Assembly: GCA_029721435.1 (NCBI GenBank)
Contig: CM056588.1
Coordinates: 36,907,430 to 36,971,429, forward strand
Direction of reading: 5' to 3'
DNA length: 64,000 bases
Origin: Gymnothorax reevesii
Lineage: Eukaryota; Chordata; Actinopteri; Anguilliformes; Muraenidae
Part shown: piece after piece, positions 1-11,870 of the stretch
Position numbering within the stretch: position 1 is the first letter of the stretch
How the letters are laid out: every line of letters starts with the position of its first letter
Translations under genes and position numbers: made by a program
Notes under the pieces: model-generated
The model's database searches: none
Told to the model about the DNA's origin: nothing
The model's input: only the letters and a program-made list of their open reading frames with translations

Positions 1-305
1 AATACCACAATAAAAAGCACAAAACCACAAAACAACGCTCCCAGCGCTACATTATGCCACAACATAACCCCCCCGAACGCTACACAATACATCAACACAA
101 CACTCCCTAACGCTACACAATACATCAACACAACGCTCCCTAACTCTACACAATACATCAACACAACGCCCCTGAACGCTACACAATACATCAACACAAT
201 GCTCCCTAACACTACACAGTACCACACACAATGCTCTCAGTGCTACAAAATACCACAAAACAACCAACACAATACTCCCCCTCACTACACAATACCACAA
301 CACAA
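1..305. repeat. 33-bp minisatellite cut by window edge
   Basis: Tandem copies of a roughly 33-bp unit of the form CTACACAATACATCAACACA followed by a variable ACGCTCCCTAA segment. Both strands stay open for about 83 codons only because the unit is a multiple of three and lacks stops; the minus-strand frame shows an 11-residue repeat, so I do not call a gene. The array starts outside the window and decays after about position 250. Confidence 0.85.
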
Positions 306-855
306 GCCACTACTGTGCCAAATAGCCCATGCACACCTGTGTGTGTGCATGTGTGTGTGTGAGCGGCATGTGTGTGTGTGTACTTTCAAGAGACATAAAC
401 TACCAGAAGAGCACAAATTCGAGACATGTACTAGGTTTACTGGCCGGTGACACACAGATCCATTACGCACAGGACAGAGCATGAGGGTGAAGAACAGCAC
501 TACAGTGGAACATTTCTTCAAACCAGGGAACCAAGGGTTAACAGTCCAGTAAATTAATTTTGCCCACAATAAAAACAATTACACTCTCATTAAATAAAAA
601 CATTCTCGCCATACCCAGGCCTTTGTGTTTTAATTTATTTCCAGAATATATCCAGCTCTTTCACACCACGTGACAGGTTTTTTGGAAGCCACTTCCCCCA
701 AATGCTTTCTGCTGAAGGGCTAATTTCACACTCCAATACAAACTCACTCACTACAGCTTCACTGCATCCATGTTTCCCAAATGTGCATGCTGACGAAAAA
801 ATGAAACCGCTGCAGGTGATTTTTAGCAGCAAAAACAAAAAAAATTATCCAGCAT

Positions 856-1678
856 TTAACCTCTTCAACTCTGCCGATCCCATTTATGGATTTGTCAAAT
901 GCAGCTGCTTTGTTCAAACCTGTGGAACTTTCTGCCTATTTTAACCCTTTGACACCAAGGCTTTTACAAAACAACATGACTGCTCTACCCAAGCTAATTA
1001 AGGCAGATACCAGAAATGCTCAGAGTTTTCAGAAAATCTAAGTTAACCATTGCTTTTCATGGCATATAAAATTCAGCAGAAGTTGGGTGCATTTATTCAC
1101 AGCAAAATGTTGCAGATTTTACATATTGAGAGCAAATATTCACAGATACATGGTCAGTTTGAATTTGAATCTTTGCTGAAAACCTCGATTAGTAGAATCC
1201 AGGGTGTAACTCCTTCATGGAAATGAAAACCTGCACCCACACTGGTCCTTTATGGATGAGATTGAGGGAACCCAAGGCAATTGAAAAAAAAATCCTTATT
1301 CGGGTGGGGGAGTCAATGGACACACAACAGAAATTTCCATTTGCTGATGCAAAAGAGTTCTATTGAAAATCCCAATGTTTCCAATGATCCCTAAAATGTC
1401 CTGCTGAATTATTGGGAAATTTGTATAAAATTATGCACAAGATCTACATATTTTCGATTTGAAGTGAAACTGAGGCCATAAGAACAGAGTGTCCTGGGTA
1501 TGAATTTTTCTCTCAATATAACTGTGATGCAGCTTCAGTGAAGCGCTGCAACCAACAGATACAGCACAGGCCTGAGAATCTGCCATGGTACAATAATATG
1601 GAAAAAAATGATTTTTTTCTAACTTCGATTCTTTGCTTAAGAATAAATTCAAGCGAAAAGTGGTTGAAGAGTTTTTAA
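856..1678 (+). repeat. interspersed repeat family A, copy 1 (interrupted)
   Basis: Copy 1 of a family also present at 47904-48261 (plus) and about 19860-20254 (minus). The first conserved block (about 860-962) contains the shared core TCAAATGCAGCTGC. The second block (about 1368-1674) shares a long alignable stretch with the other copies. About 405 bp not found in the other copies separates the two blocks, and this insert contains half of a hAT-type MITE. The copy is bounded by TTAA at 856-859 and 1675-1678, with weakly matching inverted ends (CCTCTTCAAC against CTCTTCAACC). This suggests, without proving, a piggyBac-type non-autonomous element. Confidence 0.6.
1186..1275. mobile_element. half of a hAT-type MITE
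   Basis: The stretch contains AAACCTGCACCCACACTGG and a following block that match the right arm of the MITE at 6343-6689. Only one arm is present, so this is a truncated copy. It lies within the insert that splits repeat family A copy 1. Confidence 0.45.
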
Positions 1679-1905
1679 GCAAGAATAGCTTATTTACCTG
1701 GCAGTGCAGGTTGTCTCATGCAGTGATTTTATTTCTTTTATTTATTTATTTATTTTTTGCACACAGAACAAAAAACAATGTTTCACAGGATTTTTTATAC
1801 TTTAACTGAATTAGGCAAAAAGCCTTGATTGGCAGGACAGCAGCACTGCCACTGCAAAGAATGAATCCACTGGCCCACTGGCTAGAAGCGAACCTACTGA
1901 ATGTC

Positions 1906-2520
1906 ACACACACCCACACACACACACACACACATCACAAATGCACACACTCACATTTGCACTCACGCACACAGTCACACACTTCCACAAACGCAAACAC
2001 ACATTCACCTACATGCATTCCGACATCCAACCACACACACACACATACACACACAAATTTACTCGCACAAACATACACATATACACACTGACACAAGTAC
2101 AAACTCACATGTGCACATTCGCACACGCAAACACGCACACACACGCAAACACACACACATTGACGCAAACAATCACACATACACTCACACTTACACACAT
2201 ACTCAAACACACACACACTCACGCGCACACGCACACACGTACACTCACACTTAAAAACACACACTCACACACACGCACGCATATTCACGCAAAAAAACAT
2301 ACACATATACGCACTGACACATGTACACACTCACATATGCACACTCGCGCAAGCAAACATGCACACACTCACACACACACACACATTCGTGCAAACAAAC
2401 ACACGTACACTCACACTTACACGCACACTCAAACACACACACACACTCACGCACACAAACGCACGTACACTCACAATTAAAAACACACCCTCACACACAC
2501 ACACACACACACTCACGCAA
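1906..2520. repeat. CA-rich low-complexity block
   Basis: About 600 bp of imperfect CA, CACT and CACG dinucleotide-type repeat with no fixed long period. It produces threonine/histidine-rich open frames on the plus strand and cysteine/valine-rich ones on the minus strand in several frames at once, which is typical of microsatellite translation rather than coding sequence. Confidence 0.9.
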
Positions 2521-2679
2521 AAGCCCCTGCTACACCTCCCGTCTCACCTCTCACTGAGTGGCCCACCGTCACACCCCTGCAGTTGCACCCCGATTTCAGT
2601 CCGTCAGCAGCTTCCTCCCTCCCCCCCTTCGCCTCCCGTCCCCTCCCCCACTCACATAAAGTGCCCAGTCTAGGCTTTC

Positions 2680-3240
2680 CTAATGCATTCTTTCAGATAT
2701 TTCATTCGGAAACCTGCGCGAGAGGCAAATTTATTTTCTTCGGCCTCCCGTCTTTCCCTTATCAGTTCACGCAATCCCTTTTCAATTTTTCTTTTTTTTC
2801 CCTTTTGCATATGGAAAATGTTACAGGCGAGTGCGTCAATGAGAAAATTCGCTGAGCAGCTGCGGTCAATCTGGGCCTCCTCAGCTTCCTGGCGCTCGTC
2901 CCTCAGCATCATGCTCGATATCGGCCCATCTCATCATTTCATCGCTTTATTGCCCTGATATCAAAAGTTAGTCAGCCGTGAAAATGCGGGCGGTGCGGCG
3001 CAAATGACTCCCTCTGGAGCCCAGCCGTAAAGATCCGCACATCCATAACACAAAAACATCGAAATGGGACTCGGACAGTCAGCGTGAAATGTCCGTGAAA
3101 CGCTCCCCTCTTCCTGCAGGGGACATGCTCTTTTCCCGTCTCACAGGAGTGATTCATGCTCACAGGTGAGTGGGGAATCGTGAATCCTGGAAGGTGAGTC
3201 ATTAACTTAATGGCCTCAGTTAGTTTGTATTCGGACTCAT
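2680..3240. promoter_or_regulatory. candidate conserved non-coding element
   Basis: Unique, balanced-composition sequence without repeat character, directly after simple-repeat DNA. It includes an octamer-like TTTGCATATGGAAAAT near 2804 and GATA-type cores (TGATATC). A minus-strand frame of 80 codons crosses it (2670-2912), rich in Arg and Glu, with no recognised domain. I suspect a conserved intronic enhancer rather than a gene. Conservation cannot be tested here. Confidence 0.3.
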
Positions 3241-4300
3241 CAAAACACAGGATGAAATTTCTGCAAAACTTTTGTTTCGTCCAAAAGATTGTTTCGGCAA
3301 CGCTCCTTTCTGTTCTCTTTTCATTTTGTTTAAGCAAACAGCTGAAAGGTGCACCTTTGTTTACAGCTCCAGAGCTTGAAAGTCAGAAAGTCAAGCCCCT
3401 GCCATGTGTTTGTTTCTTACACCCATTAACTCAGCCAGCTAAATCCGCTAATTAGCTCCACATCCTGGCTCAAGAACTGTGCCAATCAGCAAATCTGGGT
3501 GACCGGAACAAAAGGCAGGCGACGACTTTCATTTTCCGAAACCAGAATGTCCACCTCTTCGCACCAACAAGGAACAATCTCATGTATACAGTGTACCCCA
3601 TGCAGCACAATCTAATACCACCTGACAACTGTTCACAGCCTATGGCTCCAGGGTGTCATAATAAAAACTCATGCAGTAATGAAAGGAAATGCTTGAGCTC
3701 ACATTCAGGCCATGCAGGATACTGGAGCAAGACAAACTAGAAAGACGTTTTCCCGCATTGATACCTTGCTACCTAAAAGATTCATTATTGCACTGTTATG
3801 ACAATCAAGGTTTCCACCAGGCAAATACTGACACTTCAGAAACCAGAGAACTCCTGACCAGCACAGGGCACATAGGAATGAAAGGGTCCCTCAACAAACC
3901 TGAGCAGGTGGTATAGCCTACCTGGGTCATTGGGTTCTGAAATACAGTAACGTTCGGCTCTATAGGATGAACAGTAGACTGTGCAAGAGTGAGTGTATGA
4001 GTGTGTGTACGGATTGTTAATTCTGCCCACAAATTAAGGCGATAAATAACCGTCCCGCGGGCGATATGCAGACGAGTCGCCGTGGAAAGGCAACCAGGCT
4101 CCCCACCAGGGCTAACGAGCGCCCAATCAGGCGCCCGACCTCGGTATAATGGCTCAGTTCGAGAAATGCAACAGCGGAAACAAAAATAAATCTCCATTCT
4201 CCAAAGCTTGCTAATTGCCGAGGAGGGCAGTTGAATCACATAGTGCCCATTCCTACCAGACAAGATCATTAATAAAAACTATTTTCTTTCGCTCCAACAT

Positions 4301-4344
4301 TTGTGTTTGTGTGTGTGTGTGTGTGTGTGTGCGTGTGTGTGTGC
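4301..4344. repeat. (GT)n microsatellite
   Basis: About 20 near-perfect GT units with one GC interruption. Confidence 0.95.
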
Positions 4345-4946
4345 ATAAAAAAGGCCTTCCAGTCCCATCATGACTAGCAACAGCAACCTAGTTGCCTTCA
4401 GGCAATTATTGTTTCTCATGTTTACAGCCTTTTATTGGTGCTTATTTTGTTGATTTAGAGATTTAATTCAGCAGATCATTGGATTGGATTGATGCCACAA
4501 GATTTTTTATGAATGGTAATTTTTGTGATATACTGACGTGAACCAGATTCAAGACTGTCCATGGGTGTTTGCAAAGAAGTGAGGACTCAAGTCCCCTGCC
4601 CCTCCAGCAACACGTCCTGTATCATAATTTTTAAAAATTAGAACATAAAGGTCTTCCTCCACCACACAGCCTCTAACAGCAGCGTAAAAAATTGCCGCTA
4701 TATATAAAGAGATGCCCACCAATCACCTCATGAAGAGTGCAAAAGCCAGTATGGCCTCACACACATCCCACCAGGCATCTGTTTAAAAGATCTGCATACT
4801 TTCTGCAGCTGGTCACATTACCAATCTCCACCAATCAATACGCCAAGTCAATTAATCAATCAACCAATCAAAGGCTACAGCAGAGGGCAGAGAGAGCTCA
4901 AGCAGTCAGAAAGTTTAAAGTCGGGGCTTGGCTCCCTGTCACTCAC

Positions 4947-5085
4947 GTTGGACTCGAGCAGGTCGACGCTGTCCAGGCTTTTGCTCCGATGAAAGTGGCC
5001 CTTTATCCTCCGCAGTGACGGCTTGCCCTGATTCTCAGTCGTGCCAGGCTGAGAACCTTTGGGGATCAGAGGGCTGGGAGTCACC
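4947..5085 (-). CDS. tjp1: ZO-1 (tight junction protein 1), amino-terminal exon B
   Basis: Minus-strand internal exon of 139 nt. It is bounded by CCCCAG at 5091-5086 and GTGAGT at 4946-4941. After one leading base it codes for 46 residues and ends in phase 0. Visible features are a proline-rich start (TPSPLIPKGSQPG) followed by a basic/serine segment with LRRIKG and RSKSLDSVDLLESN. I recognise this as the leader that precedes the first PDZ domain in long isoforms of ZO-1, the cytoplasmic scaffold of tight junctions that links claudins and occludin to actin. The match is from memory and not a database search. The leading base completes the split Trp codon left by exon A 21 kb upstream, which strongly supports pairing. 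The segment is likely disordered, and the RSKS serines look phosphorylatable. The conserved reading contrasts with the chance frames around it. Confidence 0.78.
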
Positions 5086-5119
5086 CTGGGGCCCGAAACA
5101 CACACACACACACACACAG
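5086..5119 (-). promoter_or_regulatory. tjp1: splice acceptor with UG-repeat tract (tjp1 exon B)
   Basis: Read on the minus strand, about ten TG units run up to position 5098, followed by TTTCGGGCCCCAG and the exon. The tract lacks a long pure pyrimidine run. UG repeats next to 3' splice sites are known binding sites for TDP-43 and CELF-type proteins in vertebrates, as at human CFTR exon 9. Regulation here is inference. Confidence 0.6.
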
Positions 5120-5689
5120 AAGACAAGGTTAGAATACGAGCGCAGAGGCACACTGAGTCGTGTCTTGCAGGAGGATATGAAAGCGCATCGCTCGGAGGCA
5201 CGACTCAGATACCCAGGACAGAGTAAATAAGCCCTGGTGATGCCTTTTCTTCTTCAAAAGGGCAATTTTTCCCCCGGATGGACTGAGCAGCATTTGATAC
5301 AAGCGTGCATAATTGGGTTTAATGTCACCCGGCCTGCCTCGGGACAGGCTAGATGCAGAACACCAGACCCTATAGCCAGTCTCTCTGCTGCTCTTTCAGC
5401 AGTCCTGACAGAGGTTTACAGTGTGGAGTATTACATTTATACACCCATATACACTCCTGCAGACACAAAAAAAAAAAAAACTCAGCACCTTATGACCGTT
5501 GATATTTTTCTGTTCTTTTTTTTAGTAAATCTGAATTTCGCACTGTCATTCAATGGATTAAAATCTGTTCAACACAAAGCTGTGGATAAATGAATTGTTC
5601 TGTCAAGAAATTGAGGATTCCAATTTGAAAAATTATGATCAATTGCCACCGTTGAATTTTTTTCTGACCGTGAATACCTCCGCAGTTAC

Positions 5690-6880
5690 ATCAATAGATC
5701 CATTTAACATCCATTTAGAGTTATCGTACTCAAACATCCAAATTAGTTCCATCCATAAAACTAAAAATTACAACATCTATACATCCCTATGCAGCAACAT
5801 CTAGTTTGAAGCCAAACATCCATACATACATACATACATACATGTACCATTCATCTAAAAAAATTGCATCTAGTGACATAACATTCATGAATAGTAATTA
5901 AACCCATATCCCCAGAACGTATATCCAGAGTGATAACATCCATACATTTACACAACGTCAAGAGTTATAATTACAATATATCCATAAAACATACATCCAT
6001 AAGTCATTACATACAAACATAAATGTAAAATCAATTAATATAATATACACCCAGAGGTATTACATCCAAAGATTCAAACAAAATCAATTCTTCAAACATC
6101 CTCACAAAATCCATTTGCAGTTACCACATCCATGCATGCATATACAGTAACATTCAGGTAGTCATATCATAAAGACCTCCATTTCTCATTCATCTGAAGG
6201 CATTAAATCCGCGTTAAACCCATCTAAGGTATTGGCACCCATATATTGACACCATATAATCTAGAAGTATTACACCAGTGCATCAATATAACATAAATCA
6301 ACAGTTATGACATCAATGTAACCATATTGCATTCGTCTGCCACAGGGATGTCCAATCTTATCCGCACAGGGCCAATGTGGGAGCAATTTTTGTTTTAGCT
6401 CAACACAACAAAACCTGATTCTAAGAATTAACTAATCTGGGGATCAATCAAGACCTTCATAAACTGAATCAGAGAAGAAGCAAAATCCAGGAAATCTAGC
6501 TTGATAATACAGACAACCGTAGAATAAACAAAAGCACTTCCTCATATCAAGAGAAAAAAAAAAATCACCCATCAAACCCATGCAGCTCTATCTTCTTCTA
6601 CTGTCAGTAGAATCAGGTGTTTTAGTGCTGGGCTGTAACAGGAACCAGCACCCACACAGGTCCTTTGCAGATAAGATTGGACACCTCTGGTCTAAAGTTA
6701 TAACGTCCATATAACATCCATCCAAAGTTATAGCATCGATACATCCACATAATGTCCCTAAAGATTAATGCATCCATATAACATTCATCTGGAGTTGTAG
6801 CACCCACACATCACCCATTTACAGTTATGACATCTTCGCATCCATTTTTCATCCGTCCAGTGTTACAGCCTCGCACATAT
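5690..6880. repeat. degenerate ATCC/ATA-rich tandem region
   Basis: Irregular repetition of phrases such as ACATCCATATAACATCCAT and AGTTATAACATC, with spacing of very roughly 25-40 bp. It includes a pure CATA run at about 5820-5842. It looks like an old, decayed minisatellite. A 347-bp MITE splits it at 6343-6689, since the same phrases resume immediately after the MITE. Confidence 0.7.
6343..6689. mobile_element. hAT-type MITE
   Basis: A 347-bp element with long imperfect inverted arms. The left end reads CAGGGATGTCCAATCTTATC, and the right end reads in reverse as CAGAGGTGTCCAATCTTATC. The arms continue through GGGCCAATGTGGG / GGACCTGTGTGGG. It has no coding capacity. The flanking 8-mers GTCTGCCA and GTCTAAAG share their first four bases, compatible with a decayed 8-bp hAT target duplication. 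CAG...CTG ends also fit hAT. Confidence 0.75.
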
Positions 6881-7517
6881 ACACTTATGCTTTGGCCTGA
6901 GGACTGGGGAAAGATTCAGAGATGCGTCAGACTCCAGAAACAGGAGGGAAAACAGGTTTTGTCGAGGCCCCCCTGCCGTTCCATGCCGTACCGTGTCCTG
7001 CGAAGGCCGAACGGGCCTGTTGGCTGCTATCCGTTGGATTAAGACAGAGTATACAGCGGGGTCTTATATCTAACGTGCGCCGAAACAAAACGTCGACGCG
7101 CGCAGAGATGTAAGGAATGCCCTCGATAAGACATATTTTTATCTCTCCTTTCTTGAGGTGGGAGAGGAACGTAGCCAAAAGGAAGGGGGAAGTAATGAAC
7201 GATGCGGCAGAACAGTGCGTTCGATAGCTCTGCGCTAGCGTGTCCTCACAAGCACCTCTCCGGTGGGCTACACCAACCAGCGGAAGGTATCGTTGGAGCT
7301 CGGGTATTACTGCTCTGGCACGTGCACTGGGACACAGACTGAAGCATTCCCCTCACATTACCCCTGCCCGGGGAAAATGACCATAATGAGCCAAATCTGC
7401 AGGAATGTCATCAGTGCCCTGAATTACCCCCACTGGCACTGTGAGGAGCGCCTGAACAGTACATTAGCATGGGTAAATGCACGCTCACGCACACATGCAT
7501 ACAGACACGCACGCACA

Positions 7518-7818
7518 CAACCCTGTTTCCAAAAACGCTGGGATGCTGCAGTTGGTCTCCTCAGTTTCAAAACACTAACAGAGTTGTTTCAAAAAAGGGC
7601 TGATGCAAGACAGTGATAAACGTGCCCCCGTTCCAACTTTTTTGAAACGTGCTGTTGGCATCAAATTCAAAATAAGCAGACATACAAGCAATAAAATTTC
7701 AGCGTTTGGTGTGCTGTCCTTGCTCTAATTTCAATTACATATACAGTTTGAATGATCACTGCATTTTGGTTTCAGTTACTGTTCACACAGTGTCCCAACT
7801 TTTTTGGAAACGGGGATG
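7518..7818. mobile_element. internally deleted Tc1-type element
   Basis: The inverted ends are CCCTGTTTCCAAAAACGCTGG on the left and, in reverse complement, CCCCGTTTCCAAAAAAGTTGG on the right, ending at TA (7819-7820). The interior retains the 3' part of a Tc1-like family, including a second copy of the motif CCAACTTTTTTGAAACGTG near 7635. No transposase frame remains. A second fragment of the same family lies at 61886-62060. Confidence 0.7.
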
Positions 7819-7858
7819 TATGAAACCCTATACTCAAAAGCACACTTGCACACACATA

Positions 7859-8492
7859 CACTGATCAGCCACTAAAACCACCTGCCTAGTTCTGCGTAGG
7901 TCGTCCTCATGCTGCCAAAACAGCTCTGTCAAAACTGACATTCACTTGATGGCCCAGACCCAGGGTTTCCCAGAAAAACACTTCCTGAAGCATCACACTC
8001 CTCCGCCAGCTTACTCTTCTTCCCACACTGCATTCGGATGCCATCTCTTCCAGGTAAATTATCCACACATACCCAGACAGTGCATGATCTGAGCCTATCT
8101 ATACCAACTTCATTCTAAAATCCCCGCCTGTCTCATTCCGCGTCACTCCCTCCCTCCCAATCACTCTCTTGGAACCCCAGGGGACTTGAAGACCTTTTTG
8201 ACTCCAAGAAGAGACGCGACCCACACCTTGAATATCGCCACCCGGTGCTTCCCATTTTCTAACACTGGTCTCCACCTACTCGACTCTATTCCGTCCTTCA
8301 TCAGTACGAATTCCCACGCTTATTCAATTCAATAAATATTGTGAAATATTGTAAACTGCTATTTCAGCTGCAATCTGGAACTCTTTAACTGTCAAAAGGC
8401 CGCCTGCAGACCATGACATGCATCATTTTTAGGAGATAGTCAATGTTATTTGCTTCATCTGTTAGTGCTTTTAATGTTTTGCCACATCAGTG
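7859..8492 (-). mobile_element. deleted Tc1-type element with TA flanks
   Basis: The left end is CACTGATCAGCCACTAAAAC, and the right end reads in reverse as CACTGATGTGGCAAAACATT. TA dinucleotides lie at 7857-7858 and 8493-8494. The first 200 bp and last 60 bp align by eye with the longer fossil at 52530-53571. The middle (about 8090-8420) does not, so it is either unrelated inserted DNA or highly decayed. The family's transposase would read on the minus strand, and only fragments remain. Confidence 0.7.
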
Positions 8493-8499
8493 TATATTA

Positions 8500-10870
8500 C
8501 ATGTACACTCAGAACCATACACCACAAAAGTAGACGTGAGTCAGTTCGATCTCAAATACACGTTCAATTTCCCCCAACCACACGGCAGTCACGACTGTGA
8601 ATATAATTCTGTGATTAAGATAAAAAGAATGCATGCTGTGATCAGGTGGGGGGGGGGGGGGGCAAATGCATTCACATATAAAGCAGTAGTTTAAAGCAGG
8701 CTCCATTGCCCCCTAGTAATGCCATTAAAACAAATGTGAGCTATAGCACTATTCCTCCTACTTTGCTTTATAGTAAATAGTAACAAAAATAGTTTAAATA
8801 GTGTAAATAGTTTACAAATAGTAAACTTATGATAAAAAAAATGAACAGGTATGATGCCAGGAGTTTTTTGCAGGTGATGTGCTAAACCGCCAGACAAGGT
8901 GTGGATGATCAGCAGCTGTGGTACTGAAAATAGAGGAGCCACAGAACATCCCTTTTAAGTAATGATTGGACTAGACCTGTTTTCAGTCATTTTTATTCAG
9001 CTAAAACTACTTGAACTCTGAAAACACTCAACACTGACAGGTACATTCAGTTCTCCTGGTTAAGGCAAGGCGAGAAATACAATACGTCATTTTGACATGC
9101 GGTTGCATTTCAGTCGAAGTTACTCAATTGCGGATGCTTGTTGCTTATCTTCATTTTCTTTGTTGTAATTTATACAATTACTATAACGTGCAAGTAAGAC
9201 GCAGGATCTGGGAAAGGCAAACCCGGGAGTAAACAGAGGAGTTTATCTTTTTTCGTAAAAAGAAAAAAAAACTTTTTTTTCCTGAATTTAATTTACTATT
9301 TAATGACCACAACAACGCTAAGAAGAAACCTGTTTGTTTAACTGCTAATAGATTTTTCTAATCATTGGAAACCATGTTATTTAAGGAAAATGATAGAAAC
9401 CAGGTCAAGACTTCCTATTAGTTGGAGCCAAATCTAATATCAGCCAGCCAGCCGTCACGAGGGGGAACGCTGACACTGAGGCTCTGAAAGAGACAGCCAT
9501 CTGTTTCTGGGCAAAAATGCGCAACAAGCAATGTGTTTCCTCAAATAAGTGTATATATATATATTTTATTTTATTTTATTTTTTTTAAATCAGTTCCGAG
9601 GGGCACTTGGGAGGTAGAGTGGTAAATTTTACATGAGATTGTGGTCTGAAATAGTAAATGAGCTTTTTTGGGAACTGACAGGGTAGAAGGCTGAAAGAGG
9701 GACATCTCAATCAGATGGACTGATCTAATTAGTTAAGAGAGACAGGTTCACTCTTTGAGAGAGAGAGAGAGTGAGAGAGAGAGATAGAAGTTCAAAGGAA
9801 ATAATGCTTTCATGGTGTATTTGAGGACATGCTTGTTTCTAAAAACAGTATAAAATACACAACATGACTCATTTAGAAAAACAAAATGATGCACGACATG
9901 ACTCATTCAGATTTTTTTTTCTCAAATTTAAAACACTTGATTTGGAACAGTGTCAACGAACAGTGTCAACATATGAATTCTTAGTTTATTTCGCCTCTTC
10001 GTAAACAAGTCCAACTGCGTTTAAGAAGACACCAATCCTGAGCCTTTATTTCTATTTGTGAGAATGAAATGAAGCTCAATAACAGTAGTAATTAAGTCAT
10101 ATTTTTGCAATGTAAGTAGGCTTCTGCTGGCTATTGATACATACATCACATACAGTTTACCGCCAAATTCAACATTCATGAAGAATTTAAAAAGGATAAA
10201 CCAGTGAAGTCTGACCTATTTCCCAACACAGAAGTAAGTTATCAGAAGCACAGAGTAAGATAACATAAGCATATATTGTGCTGTCTAAGCAGTCGGACAG
10301 TAACACACTGATATTTTTGTTTTGTTTTCCAGCACACAGATATTAATGTAAATATGTGAGCTGGATTCATTGCAACTAGTGAATATTTGAACAGTTTAAA
10401 CAGCGAGCATTAGTTTGAGGGTATGCCCATCCAAATCACAGCCCTTTAAATCAATAGCCCACCATTTTTAGAGATCAAAATCAACTGGACAAGTTGAGAC
10501 ATTGATTGTGGTAAAATGTAGCAAATCCTTCGCATTTGATGACTGTTCAACACATGGATTTGAAGTCCAATGTGTCAGAGCATTAATCCTGCTATGTGAT
10601 GTCACAAACCTCGGAGGGGTACCTTACTCCCAGACTTTCAGATGTAATTCCTCTGCACTTCATCAAGGATAAATATTATTAAAGAATGCAGGACGAATGC
10701 TTGCGTTCTACTGCCGACACCCCTCACCTCCCCCAAACACTCAACACTGAACTGTCCTCCTTACATTTAAAACCACTCCAACACCCACGCAACGAGATTT
10801 CAAAAAAAAAAGATTTTGGAAGGGTATAATTCAACACGGCAACACAAAAAGACTTGTAACGTAAAGTATC
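8500..10870. other. no gene seen; AT-rich intronic DNA
   Basis: Contains a poly-G run (8648-8662), a small TAGTAAATAGT-rich patch (about 8770-8830), a GA microsatellite (9757-9787) and otherwise unique AT-rich sequence. Stop codons are frequent in all frames. Confidence 0.6.
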
Positions 10871-10879
10871 ATAAGAATA

Positions 10880-11230
10880 AGGCTACCAGACAATATAAAA
10901 TCGCCGAAAGGATTTTGCTTTGAATTTCAAGTATATTTTTTTCCCCTTGTGAATAACGAGTATTATATTCTGGCAGGAGATTAAAGGATCGCAACTCAAT
11001 TTTAGCAATATTTTTAGATTTCTCACCACACCAGTAGCCCTTGATTCTGCGTTTGAAAGTGAAACTAAAAGCAGAGCACTAAAAATATGTTTGAGGGCTC
11101 AAGATCAGGAGCTTTAATAAATCTTTTGATTACTGTTGTAAGCCCACGTCTCCTCCGGATTTGATCCTTTCAATTCTGTCGACCAGGAGAGAACACAGTC
11201 AGGATCCGAACCGCAGACGGTAGATATGGA
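10880..11230. promoter_or_regulatory. candidate conserved non-coding element
   Basis: A unique block in the tjp1 intron. Homeodomain- and MEF2-type AT cores (CTAAAAATATG, TTTAATAAATC, TTTGATTACTG) are interspersed with GC-containing words, and there is no repeat character. The call rests only on composition and motif density. Confidence 0.25.
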
Positions 11231-11870
11231 CATAATCTCCAAATATCAAGAGATAGGAGGGGGGAGAGGAGTTATTTTCACTCAAGAGAGTAAAAACAGA
11301 CCTGCTTTGTTATGTTAAGTATTCAGCAGGTGACAGGGGCATAACAGGTTTGCCGTGAGCCTGGGTGTAAATTTTTCTGTGGGGCCTCATCATCAGGCGC
11401 TCCGAGAAGCATCACAAAGTGACAAAGGTGGTGGCGCAAAGAAAAAAACCTGATCTACTTTTGGCAGCTTAGCCAAACTTTGTTCTCATTTTCTTTTCTC
11501 TTCTTTTTGCGCATTGCTTTTCTGTTTTAGCTGACTAGGCAGTGCTATGCTATCAAAGTCGTCATTGGCCAAATTACGTGAGCAGTTGCGCTTTGTAACA
11601 TCACAGCATAGCTAGCTAGATCGAAAAACATACATTACGCCGACCTAGCTTATATCCCTGCTGATATTCCTCTCAGGTAATGCCAATTCTGAAGGAAAAA
11701 TGTTGAAAAAAATGTAAAAAAGTAGATAACAGCCTTTAAAACTAATCACAGTATATTTTCACAACTTAAAACAAGAATAAAAATTCTGAAGTGATATTAC
11801 AATACTGAAATATTTGGATTTTAACCACCATCGGTAACACTATATAATTCTGAACAATATCATCATCATA

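Larger units (their letters stand above)
1..4946 (-). other. tjp1: tjp1 intron following exon B (partial); no exon seen
   Basis: This stretch lies downstream of exon B on the minus strand. The next ZO-1 exon, which should begin just before the first PDZ domain, was looked for on the minus strand and not found, so it probably lies beyond the left edge. The interval holds a minisatellite, a TTAA-flanked repeat, a CA-rich block, one conserved-element-like stretch and a GT microsatellite. The rest shows nothing I can name. Confidence 0.45.

Noticed and set aside
1..305. Direct repeats that might suggest a CRISPR array
   Set aside because: Units are tandem with no unique spacers, and the DNA is vertebrate.
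1825..2557. His/Thr-rich and Cys/Val-rich open frames up to 179 codons
   Set aside because: Translation of CA/GT low-complexity DNA in several frames on both strands.
3905..3960. Possible 15-nt minus-strand micro-exon between TTTCAG and GTAGGC
   Set aside because: Splice-like words at this spacing occur by chance, and it has no place in the ZO-1 leader I recognise.
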